Assembly (NCBI GenBank): GCA_903911355.1
Contig: CAIWDD010000006.1
Location: 1-38,609 of the forward strand
DNA: 38,609 nt
DNA from: an uncultured Nodularia sp.
GTDB lineage: Bacteria; Cyanobacteriota; Cyanobacteriia; Cyanobacteriales; Nostocaceae
Direction: 5' to 3'
Positions within the stretch are counted from its first letter, which is position 1; each line of letters begins with the position of its first letter. A model generated the notes under the pieces. It had not been told where the DNA came from. It worked only from the letters and a program-made list of their open reading frames with translations, and did not search any database. Positions 1-8,147 of this stretch are shown here, piece after piece. Position numbers and translations under genes: made by a program.

Positions 1-122
1 CATCAGTAATTTATGCAGCTTTTTGATGGTAATCTCCTTAATTACTAAAACCTAAAAGAGAGTTTTTGCAAATTAAAAAACAAAGAAACTTATAGACATT
101 AGGTTGAAGTGAAGAAAACTTT

Positions 123-203
123 ATGGAGATTTCCATTCTTCATCATGTTTCACCTTTTCGAGTGACTTCCGAAGAATTAGCCGAGGAATTAGAGCATGAG
201 TAG
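123..203 (+). other. 26-codon open frame, possible gene remnant
   Basis: A short ATG-to-TAG frame encodes an acidic-ended peptide starting MEISILHHVSPF and ending with a run of Glu, Leu and Ala. No convincing ribosome binding site precedes it and I recognise no family. It may be a leftover of a longer gene or chance. The rest of positions 1-233 shows no gene; an AAGGAG-like motif on the minus strand near 33-41 suggests that a minus-strand gene may begin just outside the left edge. Confidence 0.2.
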
Positions 204-233
204 ACAATGGGTTGTAAAAGTTTATGTTAGATT

Positions 234-3122
234 TTAATCTGGCATTCTTACACAATCGTCTGTAATAAACTCACTAGGATTAGTTACACACGGAGGTAAA
301 CCAGGAGCTATTACAGGTAAATTGTTGGCTTCTCTATCTGCAACCATAAAATTTAATTCTAGTAAAAACTGTAGTAAATCGTCTTGACGTTTAATACCAT
401 AAGCCTCACGCACTGCTGTATCCAGTTCTGCGTGTGCTGTGCGGAGGGGGTTTTTTCCTGGTAATTCTAGAGTTCGATAAAGTTCGCGTAAACTCCATTG
501 ATTTTCTATCATAATTGTCTGTCTTAATTGTCGTAATTTAACTGCTGCTAATGCTACTTTTTTCACCTGTGATAAAGTTGGACTTTGGGGAAAAGGAAAA
601 GAATCAAAAACTGTATTAGATGTGTAACGAAAGTCAGCTTTTAAAGTAGAACACCGTTCATTAAACCATTGCCAATGAATATCAGATTGTAAAATTCCAA
701 AGGAATAGTCATCTGATAATGGAAATACTATTAAGGCTGCATTGGGACGTATTGAAGAAGAAATAAATTCAAAGATTGGGCGCTTAGTGACTTGTCCACA
801 ACAAATATATCTAGGAAGATTTTTAATTTTTTCAATTAGTTCTGCACGAGGATAGGAAAGTAGCCACCATTTGCTGAGAAAATTTTGATGATGTCTATTG
901 ACTTTAGATTTGGGACTTTTTTGTAATAGTTCCTCATTCCGCTTTTGTTCTTTTTTAGCAGCATTTTTGCGGGTTGGTAGTACCATTGCTTCAACTCTTG
1001 TAAAGAGTGCAGAATATTTCTTAGAAGTGATGAGATCACGAGGATGAAAGTCTATGACATATCTTTGAGGGATAGGAGGTTTTCCACCAATTAATTCATC
1101 AGCAATTAAGTAAGGAAATATTACTTCTGCATTATTCTTCGCTTGTCGGATCATGATAGCAGCTTCTTGAGGAGTTAATAAAAATCCTTCATGTCCATGA
1201 GTTTGTCCTTGATAACAAGCTCCTGAGTTTATATTAATTGCCAGTTTTTTCGCTTGACTAACATCAAGTTTTACCGATAAAGAAGAGTTAATTTGCTCAA
1301 CTTCTACAATTTCCCAGGGGCTATCTTTGTCATCTCCAAGTTGGGTATATAATTTCTTTACACCTAATTCTTCACCTTTGATCCAATTAACAATAGAAAC
1401 ATGAACAACTGCGCTACCAGACCAAACTTGAGTAGAAACTGCTTCGGTAATTGTTCCACCGTTATTGACTATATAATCTAACCCTCCTTCACGGGAGTAG
1501 TTTTGACGGATGGTATTTGTACCAACCAATCCAGCACGTCCACCATCTTTTAAAGTATCATGAGTCCGACGAAACCAGTAAACACAATAATCTGCTCTTC
1601 CAGGTACTTCTTTATATTTTTCTCTTACTTGACTGACATAGGTTGCTCCATATTCCTGCTGCATTTTATTTTTTGATTGATAAGGGGGATTACCAATAAT
1701 TGCATCTGCTTTCACCCAGTCACAAAATAAAGCATCATCACAGTAAATATTCTGATTTAAATTATCAAGAGGAAGGGCGCGATCTAGTTCTAGAGGTAAA
1801 CTCATTTGTGCTACCTGAAGTAACTGATTTTCTTCATCTAATGCTAATTTTTTAGCAATCATGAGTGTAACTTTTGCTAGTTCTACGGCAAATGGTTTAA
1901 TATCTAATCCATAAAATTGTGTGGTTTTTACTAAGGAAATTGTGCCTAGATTAGATGTAGAACGCAGACTAAAATTTTCATGAATCTTGTTTAATAAATT
2001 TGCCTCTAGTCTCTTAATTTCTCTGTAAGCAACATAAAGAAAATTACCACTTCCACAGGCAGGATCAAGAACCGTAAAATTAATTAATTCTTGTCTGAGT
2101 GCTAGTAATTCGTTGAGTTTATTAACAGCATCAATGCGTTGTTGCCAAGGTCTGACAATGGTAGGTAAAATTACTTTTTGAATGTCTGCGGGGCTGGTGT
2201 AATGTGCGCCTAAAGCATGACGCTCTTCTTTACCCATGCTAGATTCAAATAATGTCCCAAAAATAGCAGGTTCTACTTTTGACCATTTTTCTGATGCTGC
2301 TGATGCTAACAAATCAATTTCGCTTCTAGTTAGTGAAATTGGTTCGATTTTAGAGAATAAACCAGCATTAAAATAAGGAACGTCTCGATAACGGCTATCT
2401 TGAGGCGCAGGGCGATCACTTCCCATCTGATTAAAAAGTCCACCAATTAAATCGTAGGAACTAATTCGATTAGAACGACAATCATCTAAAAATTCACTAA
2501 ATAATCCTCTGGGTAATAAATCAATGTCTTCTGCGAATAAGGAAACTACACACTGAAGAATAAATTTCTGGGCAATTTCTTCTTTTTCTCCTCTTTCAAC
2601 TAACCGATTAAAAACTTGGGCAACTTTATCTGCTGCTTGCCTTGTAACATCTAATAAATTATTATTAAATAATGGTCTACGATTTTCAGGAAATAGGAAG
2701 TTTAAGACAGTAAAACGATTTGGTAAATCTTGCAATGTTACTTTATCTACTGGTTCTTGGAGTTGTATATCAAAGTCATAAATCCAAAATTCATCAAAGT
2801 TGCATAGAATTACATACTTTGGACGATAGGGAACTAATTCTAACCAATAGTCAAATACTTGTCCGTGGTGCTTTTCTAGTTTCTCACCTCGTTTTTTCAT
2901 TTCTAGTAGTAACCGGGGTCGCCATAGTAAATCAGCAAATTTGGTAGATTTGCCTTTACCTTTTACCCTATATTCTAGTTCCGCTCCTGCTTCTTTATAG
3001 CCTTCGTGATTAAATGCTTGAAAAAGGCGATCGCAAAAAACTTGTGCTTCCCCTTTTTCATCTCCTTTCAAATTAGTAGCATATTCGACAAAATTTATAA
3101 TTTTATTGCGTGTATCTTCCAT
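234..3122 (-). CDS. Type IIG restriction-modification enzyme (fused nuclease and N6-adenine methyltransferase)
   Basis: A 962-residue protein expected to methylate adenine in a specific site and cleave unmodified DNA from one chain. Near the N-terminus D64 and E74-x-K76 form a PD-(D/E)XK nuclease signature. The S-adenosylmethionine motif I, DPACGSG, is at residues 353-359 and the catalytic motif IV, NPPY, at 478-481. The C-terminal third (about 620-960) has the position expected of the target recognition domain. Length and order match single-polypeptide type IIG enzymes. No separate methylase or specificity gene is adjacent. The ATG at 3122 follows an A+T-rich stretch. Its stop codon lies 30 bp past the small frame at 123-203, and its start is about 40 bp from the decayed end of CRISPR array 1, so it belongs to a defence cluster. 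The gene looks more A+T-rich than the cas genes. The recognition site cannot be deduced. Confidence 0.85.
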   Translation of the reverse strand: MEDTRNKIINFVEYATNLKGDEKGEAQVFCDRLFQAFNHEGYKEAGAELEYRVKGKGKSTKFADLLWRPRLLLEMKKRGEKLEKHHGQVFDYWLELVPYRPKYVILCNFDEFWIYDFDIQLQEPVDKVTLQDLPNRFTVLNFLFPENRRPLFNNNLLDVTRQAADKVAQVFNRLVERGEKEEIAQKFILQCVVSLFAEDIDLLPRGLFSEFLDDCRSNRISSYDLIGGLFNQMGSDRPAPQDSRYRDVPYFNAGLFSKIEPISLTRSEIDLLASAASEKWSKVEPAIFGTLFESSMGKEERHALGAHYTSPADIQKVILPTIVRPWQQRIDAVNKLNELLALRQELINFTVLDPACGSGNFLYVAYREIKRLEANLLNKIHENFSLRSTSNLGTISLVKTTQFYGLDIKPFAVELAKVTLMIAKKLALDEENQLLQVAQMSLPLELDRALPLDNLNQNIYCDDALFCDWVKADAIIGNPPYQSKNKMQQEYGATYVSQVREKYKEVPGRADYCVYWFRRTHDTLKDGGRAGLVGTNTIRQNYSREGGLDYIVNNGGTITEAVSTQVWSGSAVVHVSIVNWIKGEELGVKKLYTQLGDDKDSPWEIVEVEQINSSLSVKLDVSQAKKLAININSGACYQGQTHGHEGFLLTPQEAAIMIRQAKNNAEVIFPYLIADELIGGKPPIPQRYVIDFHPRDLITSKKYSALFTRVEAMVLPTRKNAAKKEQKRNEELLQKSPKSKVNRHHQNFLSKWWLLSYPRAELIEKIKNLPRYICCGQVTKRPIFEFISSSIRPNAALIVFPLSDDYSFGILQSDIHWQWFNERCSTLKADFRYTSNTVFDSFPFPQSPTLSQVKKVALAAVKLRQLRQTIMIENQWSLRELYRTLELPGKNPLRTAHAELDTAVREAYGIKRQDDLLQFLLELNFMVADREANNLPVIAPGLPPCVTNPSEFITDDCVRMPD

Positions 3123-3160
3123 TTGACTATATACAATAAAAAGTTACCATAATATATTAT

Positions 3161-4635
3161 ACACAATCATTATTGATGTCCCCATGGAGTGGGGACTTGA
3201 CCATTCTTAGCCTTCCAAATAATGCGATCGCGTTTCTCTTCCAACTCTTCGACTGGGAAAGATCCCCGACTTCTTAGAGAAGTCGGGGATCTTGTGTCAT
3301 ATATCGATGGAATATTGATTTTATCCGTGCCCGTTTTCATTCGATTAGTGTCCCCAGCGAGTGGGGACTTTTTTTTGCTTTCCGAAGAAGTTCCTTATCG
3401 CAATCGCAATTAAGTTTTCATTCGATTAGTGTCCCCAGCGAGTGGGGACACCATTAAATGTGGTAGCGCAGACCGTTCCTTTTTTTACGTTTTCATTCGA
3501 TTAGTGTCCCCAGCGAGTGGGGACTTGAGAAACCCAATGCTGTAGGGTGCTTTCTCGGGGGGCAAATCCTGCTAGTTTTCATTCGATTAGTGTCCCCATC
3601 GAGTGGGGACCCTTGGCTTTGTCTACTCCAACTGTAGATACTCTCCCGTTTTCATTCGATTAGTGTCCCCAGCGAGTGGGGACTTTTTTAACTGTCAAGA
3701 GGGGACTTACTGGCACGATCGTTTTCATTCGATTTGTGTCCCCAGCGAGTGGGGACTAGCGGTGTTTCTTTGACCGCTAAACAGATAATTATGTTTTCAT
3801 TCGATTAGTGTCCCCAGCGAGTGGGGACTGGAAACCAACACAGAACTTTTAAACGAGGCTGTTGAAGGTTTTCATTCGATTAGTGTCCCCAGCGAGTGGG
3901 GACGCATTACCAATGGAGCCAGTGAAGCCATCATAGTGTTTTCATTCGATTAGTGTCCCCAGCGAGTGGGGACGAAGCGATTAACGCTGAGAAACCTAAG
4001 AAGATGTGTTTTCATTCGATTAGTGTCCCCAGCGAGTGGGGACCTATTTCGTTGGGTACGGAATCAATAGAAGAGGAGCTTTCATTCGATGAGTGTCCCC
4101 AGCGAGTGGGGACATCATCATGAATTTTGACGACTACATCACTGGGAAATGTTTTCATTCGATTAGTGTCCCCAGCGAGTGGGGACTTGTCAGCGAGGAA
4201 ACGAGCAGTACGCCTCACTCTTTGAGGTTTTCATTCGATTAGTGTCCCCAGCGAGTGGGGACCTTTTCTCAGATTGTTATCAGCCATCCTAAAAACAAAA
4301 TCGTTTTCATTCGATTAGTGTCCCCAGCGAGTGGGGACAACCGGAGCGGCTATATTTTACACAGAGGATGACTTTGTTTTCATTCGATTAGTGTCCCCAG
4401 CGAGTGGGGACGAAGAAGAAAATGAAGATCCAAGCTGACACTCAAACTCGTTTTCATTCGATTAGTGTCCCCAGCGAGTGGGGACTTTATGTCACCTACG
4501 CAAATAACGGATTTAAAGCCTTTACGTTTTCATTCGATTAGTGTCCCCAGCGAGTGGGGACAAGAAAGGTTGAGATTGCGTGGCAGAACTATCTGAAAGG
4601 TTTTCATTCGATTAGTGTCCCCAGCGAGTGGGGAC
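3161..4635 (-). CRISPR. CRISPR array 1, 18 repeats plus one decayed terminal repeat
   Basis: Eighteen 36-bp repeats lie at 3333-4635, separated by 17 unique spacers of 34-50 bp. On the transcribed (minus) strand the repeat starts GTCCCCACTCGCTGGGGAC and ends CGAATGAAAAC, with a GTCCCC/GGGGAC hairpin stem. Orientation is set by the AATGAAAAC end, typical of crRNA 5' handles, and by the conserved leader on the right. Variants: the repeat at 3575-3610 carries the array 2 base (CCCCATCGAG), the one at 3721-3756 has ATTTG, and the one at 4078-4113 has two changes. A degenerate repeat at 3161-3196 marks the old, leader-distal end, separated from the first good repeat by 136 bp that include a palindromic element. 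Open frames crossing this array are not genes. Confidence 0.98.
3259..3293. repeat. Palindromic element (AGATCCCCGACTTCT family) inside CRISPR array 1
   Basis: A 16-bp perfect stem, AAGATCCCCGACTTCT, is followed by a 3-base loop and its reverse complement. The same arms occur at 24065-24129, 27893-27957 and 28020-28084 with longer centres, so this is a dispersed mobile palindrome. It lies in the over-long interval between the decayed repeat at 3161-3196 and the first intact repeat. Confidence 0.85.
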
Positions 4636-4815
4636 CCCTGCATTTTAAACCATTACCCTGTAAGAAGTCTAGAGGCAGTTTCCGAAGTTCAGAAAAAGCG
4701 ATGGCTGAAATGGACTTTACCCCTGTCTGTCAAAGGCTGAAACCCTTATACAGCAAGGAACCGAGGTTCAAAACACCAGAATCAATATTTCAGCCATTTT
4801 ACCTGAACTACCGCC
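4636..4815 (-). promoter_or_regulatory. Leader of CRISPR array 1
   Basis: These 180 bp lie between the first (newest) repeat of array 1 and the cas2 stop codon. Read on the minus strand they align along their whole length with the 180 bp before array 2. The segment next to the repeat is strongest, with the shared string GAAACTGCCTCTAGACTTCTT and then GGTTTAAAATGCAGGG. CRISPR leaders normally carry the array promoter and the sequence guiding Cas1-Cas2 integration. A weak promoter-like pair (TTTTGA, 17 bp, TATAAG) is present but is not conserved exactly in array 2. Confidence 0.85.
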
Positions 4816-4839
4816 ACGCCTGGGGAGCCATTGGTAAAA

Positions 4840-5121
4840 TCAAATAATCACGGAACTGGGGGGTTTAATCACCGGTATACCCACACCCCAAGTTTCTACT
4901 TGAGATAAAGTATGTCGAGACAGGGGATAAAACCTGATGTTATCCTCCTCTAACTTGATAATTTTCCTTAACCTCCGCTGTAAGTCTTGGTATTTCTGGG
5001 TATTTAACTGACACTCAAATACAGAATACTGTACACGCTGTCCATAACCCTCCAACAAATCAGCTACCTTTTTCCGCCGTTTATCCTCCGGGATGTCGTA
5101 AGCAATGACATACAAAAACAT
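4840..5121 (-). CDS. cas2: CRISPR-associated protein Cas2
   Basis: A 93-residue protein that should dimerise and bridge two Cas1 dimers in the spacer-integration complex. The N-terminal ferredoxin-like strand with AYDIPEDKRRKKVADLL (Asp in YDIP) and the central YSVFEC segment are typical of Cas2, and the length is normal. It lies 36 bp downstream of cas1 in the csx18-cas1-cas2 operon and stops 24 bp before the array 1 leader, the usual place for an adaptation module. Whether it keeps nuclease activity cannot be judged, and integration does not need it. Confidence 0.95.
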   Translation of the reverse strand: MFLYVIAYDIPEDKRRKKVADLLEGYGQRVQYSVFECQLNTQKYQDLQRRLRKIIKLEEDNIRFYPLSRHTLSQVETWGVGIPVIKPPSSVII

Positions 5122-5157
5122 GGTTAAGAGGGAATGGGGTAAATATCAAAAACACCT

Positions 5158-6150
5158 CTAATCGATGCGATATGGTTGATAACAGTGGCTGGGGTTATAA
5201 ACAAACTGCTTAAAAGCCCGCACCTGCTGAGTTAATAAGTCCCACTTAGGTTGTTTAATTCCCTCATCGGTTTGAATTTCCGCAGTCATACGCTGAACAA
5301 AAGCCCGTAAAAACTTCTTTCTCCCGGAATTATTTAAATAACAGCCTCCATTTTTAAACTCAAAATCATCTCCAGCATCAACAATATGGCGATTAATTAA
5401 CCACAGCACCAGAGAATCTACCAAAGGGGCGCGAAATTCCTCAATTAAATCGGAAGCCAAAGCCGCATGACCATCATGTCCTTGATGTAAACACCCATAA
5501 TAGGGGTCAAGTCCTTGAATCTCAATTAAGGCTAACAAGTGATTCCACAATACCTGATAACCAAAACTCAACATGGCGTTTACAGGGTTTCCCGGTGGAC
5601 GACGACTACGACCAGAGAAAATAAAATCAGGATGAGTCAAACAGGTACTAAAGGCGGTGAAGTATTGTGCAGCACCAGCACCCTCTAGACCCATTAACTT
5701 TTGCCATGTATCAGCCTTTACCGCCTCCTCCGCTAGATAGTCTAAACTTTGTAATACTGTTTCCAACACCTCCGACTCTTTTGTTTTTTTGTGTCGTCGC
5801 AACAATACACGGCTATTTTTTAACTTTCCCTGGACAATCGCCCTAGCAGTAATTAACTTGTCTACAGAGGATAACTGCTGTTGATAACGTGACAGTTGGC
5901 GATATCCCCGGGAAATCGGTAAAATTCTGCCATAGCAATATCCCATGCGGGATAAATAACCAATGGGGATATCTCGTGATAAACAAGCTCGAATAGCTTG
6001 AGTTGTCACCTGAGAATAACCAAAAATCAAAATTTGTTCTAAGAGAGGTAACTGTACTTCCCCATAAAGGGTTTCGCCCTGCTTGACAATTAAACTTTCT
6101 TGTTGTAGGCAAACATAGCAATTTTGCTCTGAAACATAAAGAGTTTGCAT
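5158..6150 (-). CDS. cas1: CRISPR-associated endonuclease Cas1
   Basis: The integrase that inserts new spacers at the leader end of the arrays. From the ATG at 6150 it has about 330 residues and opens with MQTLYVSEQ, as many Cas1 proteins do. The frame stays open to a TTG at 6201, adding 17 residues without a good ribosome binding site, so I prefer the ATG. Metal-site residues are visible: Glu156 in MGLEGAGA, His222 in GCLHQGHDGHA, and Asp234 with Glu237/Glu238 in DLIEEFRAPL. It is not fused to a reverse transcriptase or Cas4. It lies between csx18 and cas2, all on the minus strand. With only one cas1 in the window, it probably serves both arrays, whose leaders are homologous. Confidence 0.95.
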   Translation of the reverse strand: MQTLYVSEQNCYVCLQQESLIVKQGETLYGEVQLPLLEQILIFGYSQVTTQAIRACLSRDIPIGYLSRMGYCYGRILPISRGYRQLSRYQQQLSSVDKLITARAIVQGKLKNSRVLLRRHKKTKESEVLETVLQSLDYLAEEAVKADTWQKLMGLEGAGAAQYFTAFSTCLTHPDFIFSGRSRRPPGNPVNAMLSFGYQVLWNHLLALIEIQGLDPYYGCLHQGHDGHAALASDLIEEFRAPLVDSLVLWLINRHIVDAGDDFEFKNGGCYLNNSGRKKFLRAFVQRMTAEIQTDEGIKQPKWDLLTQQVRAFKQFVYNPSHCYQPYRID

Positions 6151-6223
6151 CAGCTGTGACAGTTGATTTTCTTGTGCTGAGAACACCGGAACAGGTGACA
6201 AATTGGTGTGTACTTGATTAGAC

Positions 6224-6499
6224 TCAGAAACGTTTTAACTTAGACTCACCCTTACCATGTTGAGAGTGATCAGAAAACATTAATTCTGCTTTTTGTTCTG
6301 GTTGTAACCACAAAACCACCCTATCCGCCCCAGTACAAACTATATAAGTAGAGAGGGTTACCAGTAAAGTATTTATCATTACTGCTGCTAAACCCAGGGG
6401 CGCAATCAGCAAAATCACTAAAGTAATACTCCCATTCACAACAGACACGGAAACATTTTTCACCGTAGCAGAACGCCGAGAAATATACATAATTTTCAT
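6224..6499 (-). CDS. csx18: Small membrane protein Csx18, first gene of the adaptation operon
   Basis: A 91-residue protein with a short basic N-terminus (SRRSATVKN), a hydrophobic stretch at about residues 17-60 that could make one or two membrane segments, containing the string ITLVILLIAPLGLAAVMINT, and a charged C-terminal tail. To my knowledge this pattern, beside cas1 of cyanobacterial type III systems, matches the Csx18 family; its function is unknown. It ends 22 bp upstream of the longest cas1 frame, so co-transcription is likely. Two in-frame ATGs (6499 and 6490) are possible, neither with a clear ribosome binding site. A membrane anchor for the adaptation machinery would be inference only. 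Confidence 0.7.
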   Translation of the reverse strand: MKIMYISRRSATVKNVSVSVVNGSITLVILLIAPLGLAAVMINTLLVTLSTYIVCTGADRVVLWLQPEQKAELMFSDHSQHGKGESKLKRF

Positions 6500-6693
6500 C
6501 GACCGAATGGATGATATTGACTACCATAGCCTGAAAAAGCGAGAAATAAGACAAAAAGATGCTAAATTAGAATCTTATGTATATCTGCTAAAAACCAGCA
6601 TTGACAATACTTTACAGTCAATGTTTAAGAGAGTTATAAATATTATGTTTTTATACTCAGATTCAGGCAGTGTAATTTAGTTACAGAAAAAAT

Positions 6694-6770
6694 TTAATGA
6701 TGGATGTCCTCAAAGAAACTACTCCCCCCCCCTAGTGTCAATCTCCCGTTAATGCGATCGCTCTATCAAT
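6694..6770 (+). pseudogene. Inverted partial copy of the 3' end of the CARF-HEPN gene
   Basis: These 77 bp match the reverse complement of 8180-8255, the last codons of the CARF-HEPN gene, at roughly 85% identity. The plus-strand reading begins MMDVLKE as the gene does, then meets a stop after a poly-Pro run. With the real gene end it brackets the WYL gene as an inverted repeat. The surrounding gap (6500-6827) holds no other gene; it must contain the divergent promoters for csx18 and the WYL gene. Confidence 0.8.
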
Positions 6771-6787
6771 AAATATTCTTTTACCTC

Positions 6788-6814
6788 CCCTGTTCCCTGT
6801 TCCCTGTTCCCTGT
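6788..6814. repeat. Heptamer tandem repeat (CCCTGTT x4)
   Basis: Four units of a 7-bp repeat, the last ending in A, of the short-tandem-repeat class widespread in filamentous cyanobacteria. It ends 13 bp before the WYL start codon, where a ribosome binding site would lie. The complementary unit, GGGAACA, is repeated at 17090-17124. Confidence 0.9.
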
Positions 6815-6827
6815 ATTTATTTTAACT

Positions 6828-8015
6828 ATGGCAAAGCAACAAAGAAATCATCCCTATATAGATAATCTGGCCTTTACCCGGTTAATGCTATTAATTGCTA
6901 CATTCTTAAAGTATCCAGGTATAGGTAGTCCAGACTTTAGTAAATGTAGTCCGAATAAACAGCACAATGCAATTGATGCTGTGAAGGTATATCTGCAAAA
7001 ACTCGCAACGGAACTAAATATAAAATTACCATTGGGCTATCCGTCTATCCCCACCCTGCGTAAAGATTTAGAAACTCTCCGGCATTATGGTATACTGGGT
7101 GAGCGGATGTACCGCTGGGGTTATTACCTGGGTACTGGTGCGCTCTCCACTACAGAATTAAAAATAGCTTTTAATGCTTTGGCTTCCCAAGCAGAATATC
7201 AAGGTGATGCTCAAGTCAGACGGGTTTATGAAGCTGTCAGTAAAAGATTACGGGGTTTAGATATGGAAATGAAGGGGGAATTTTTTTACCCTACTCGCCA
7301 ATACCTCAATCGTGCTATTATCTATACTGACCCGGAAGAAATGGCATACAAGGGGGAAAACCGGGATACTTTATTTCACCAGTTATCATTAATCGAAACG
7401 GCAATTATTCAAGGACAAGCTGTAGAAATTTACCGCAGTAAAGACCTTTATGGTTCTAACCGCATTGGATATTTTAGAGTTTTTCCTTTACAGTTAATTT
7501 ACCATGATGTGGCTTGGTATTTACTTTATGAAGCTTGTGCTAGTGACCATTTAGTAATTGGGCGTTTAAATCGTTTTAGTGATTACTGTGAACTCCTGAA
7601 AATACCAGCGCGGGGGTTAGAAAAGCAAAAAGAAAGTTTAACCAAAGCTGAGACATTACTAGAAAATGGCTGGGGTTTAAATTTAGGGGAACTAGAAGAC
7701 CAACAGTTAGAATTAGAGGGAAACTTACCATTTATTACTGTGAAGGTGCGGTTTTTCCCCCCAGTATCAGCATTTATTTTAGAGGGTGAGTTACGTCATC
7801 TCAAACAAGTAATTACTCCCGGACTGGTTGACAGGAACACGGGTGACTACAGTTATATAGACTATCAAGTGAGTCTCCCACCCCGGTCTTTAAATGAGTT
7901 TAGTCTGTGGGTACATCGGTTTTTAGATAAAGCTCAGGTTTTATCTCCACCGCAGTTGGTAGAAAAGCATCGTTTATCGGCTCAGGCTTTAGTTTCTCGT
8001 TATGGTAATATATAG
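6828..8015 (+). CDS. WYL-domain transcriptional regulator of the CRISPR-Cas locus
   Basis: A 395-residue protein with an N-terminal winged-helix-like region (about 10-105, including SIPTLRKDLETLRHYGI), a WYL domain in the middle (about 190-265, with VFPLQLIYHDVAWYLLYEAC) and a C-terminal WCX-like extension. WYL proteins bind ligands, probably nucleotides, and control transcription. A related protein, Sll7009 of Synechocystis 6803, is reported to affect crRNA levels of a neighbouring system. Here the gene is on the opposite strand between the adaptation and effector operons, so control of either is plausible but unproven. No Shine-Dalgarno sequence precedes the ATG; a heptamer repeat is there instead. 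The gene sits inside an inverted repeat made from the end of its convergent neighbour. Confidence 0.85.
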   Translation: MAKQQRNHPYIDNLAFTRLMLLIATFLKYPGIGSPDFSKCSPNKQHNAIDAVKVYLQKLATELNIKLPLGYPSIPTLRKDLETLRHYGILGERMYRWGYYLGTGALSTTELKIAFNALASQAEYQGDAQVRRVYEAVSKRLRGLDMEMKGEFFYPTRQYLNRAIIYTDPEEMAYKGENRDTLFHQLSLIETAIIQGQAVEIYRSKDLYGSNRIGYFRVFPLQLIYHDVAWYLLYEACASDHLVIGRLNRFSDYCELLKIPARGLEKQKESLTKAETLLENGWGLNLGELEDQQLELEGNLPFITVKVRFFPPVSAFILEGELRHLKQVITPGLVDRNTGDYSYIDYQVSLPPRSLNEFSLWVHRFLDKAQVLSPPQLVEKHRLSAQALVSRYGNI

Positions 8016-8090
8016 TCATCCTATTTGAGTTGAGAAATTATCACTGAGGAAAGGGAATAGGGAACAGAGAACACCGGAATAGGGGGAGGT

Positions 8091-8138
8091 AAAACAATAC
8101 TTGATACATTAATCAGAACTTTTCCAATATCCTCTAAG
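8091..8138 (+). repeat. 48-bp dispersed repeat, copy A
   Basis: The segment starting AAAACAATACTTGATACATT and ending CCTCTAAG matches 17424-17471 in the same orientation, with most positions identical. It lies 9 bp beyond the stop codon of the effector operon, while copy B lies beyond the operon's 5' end, so the pair brackets all effector genes. Confidence 0.75.
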
Positions 8139-8147
8139 TAGAGTTTT

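Noticed and set aside
3222-4847. Open reading frames of 60-97 codons within array 1 and its leader on both strands
   Set aside because: They run through CRISPR repeats and spacers and have no family resemblance; they are a by-product of the repeat reading open.
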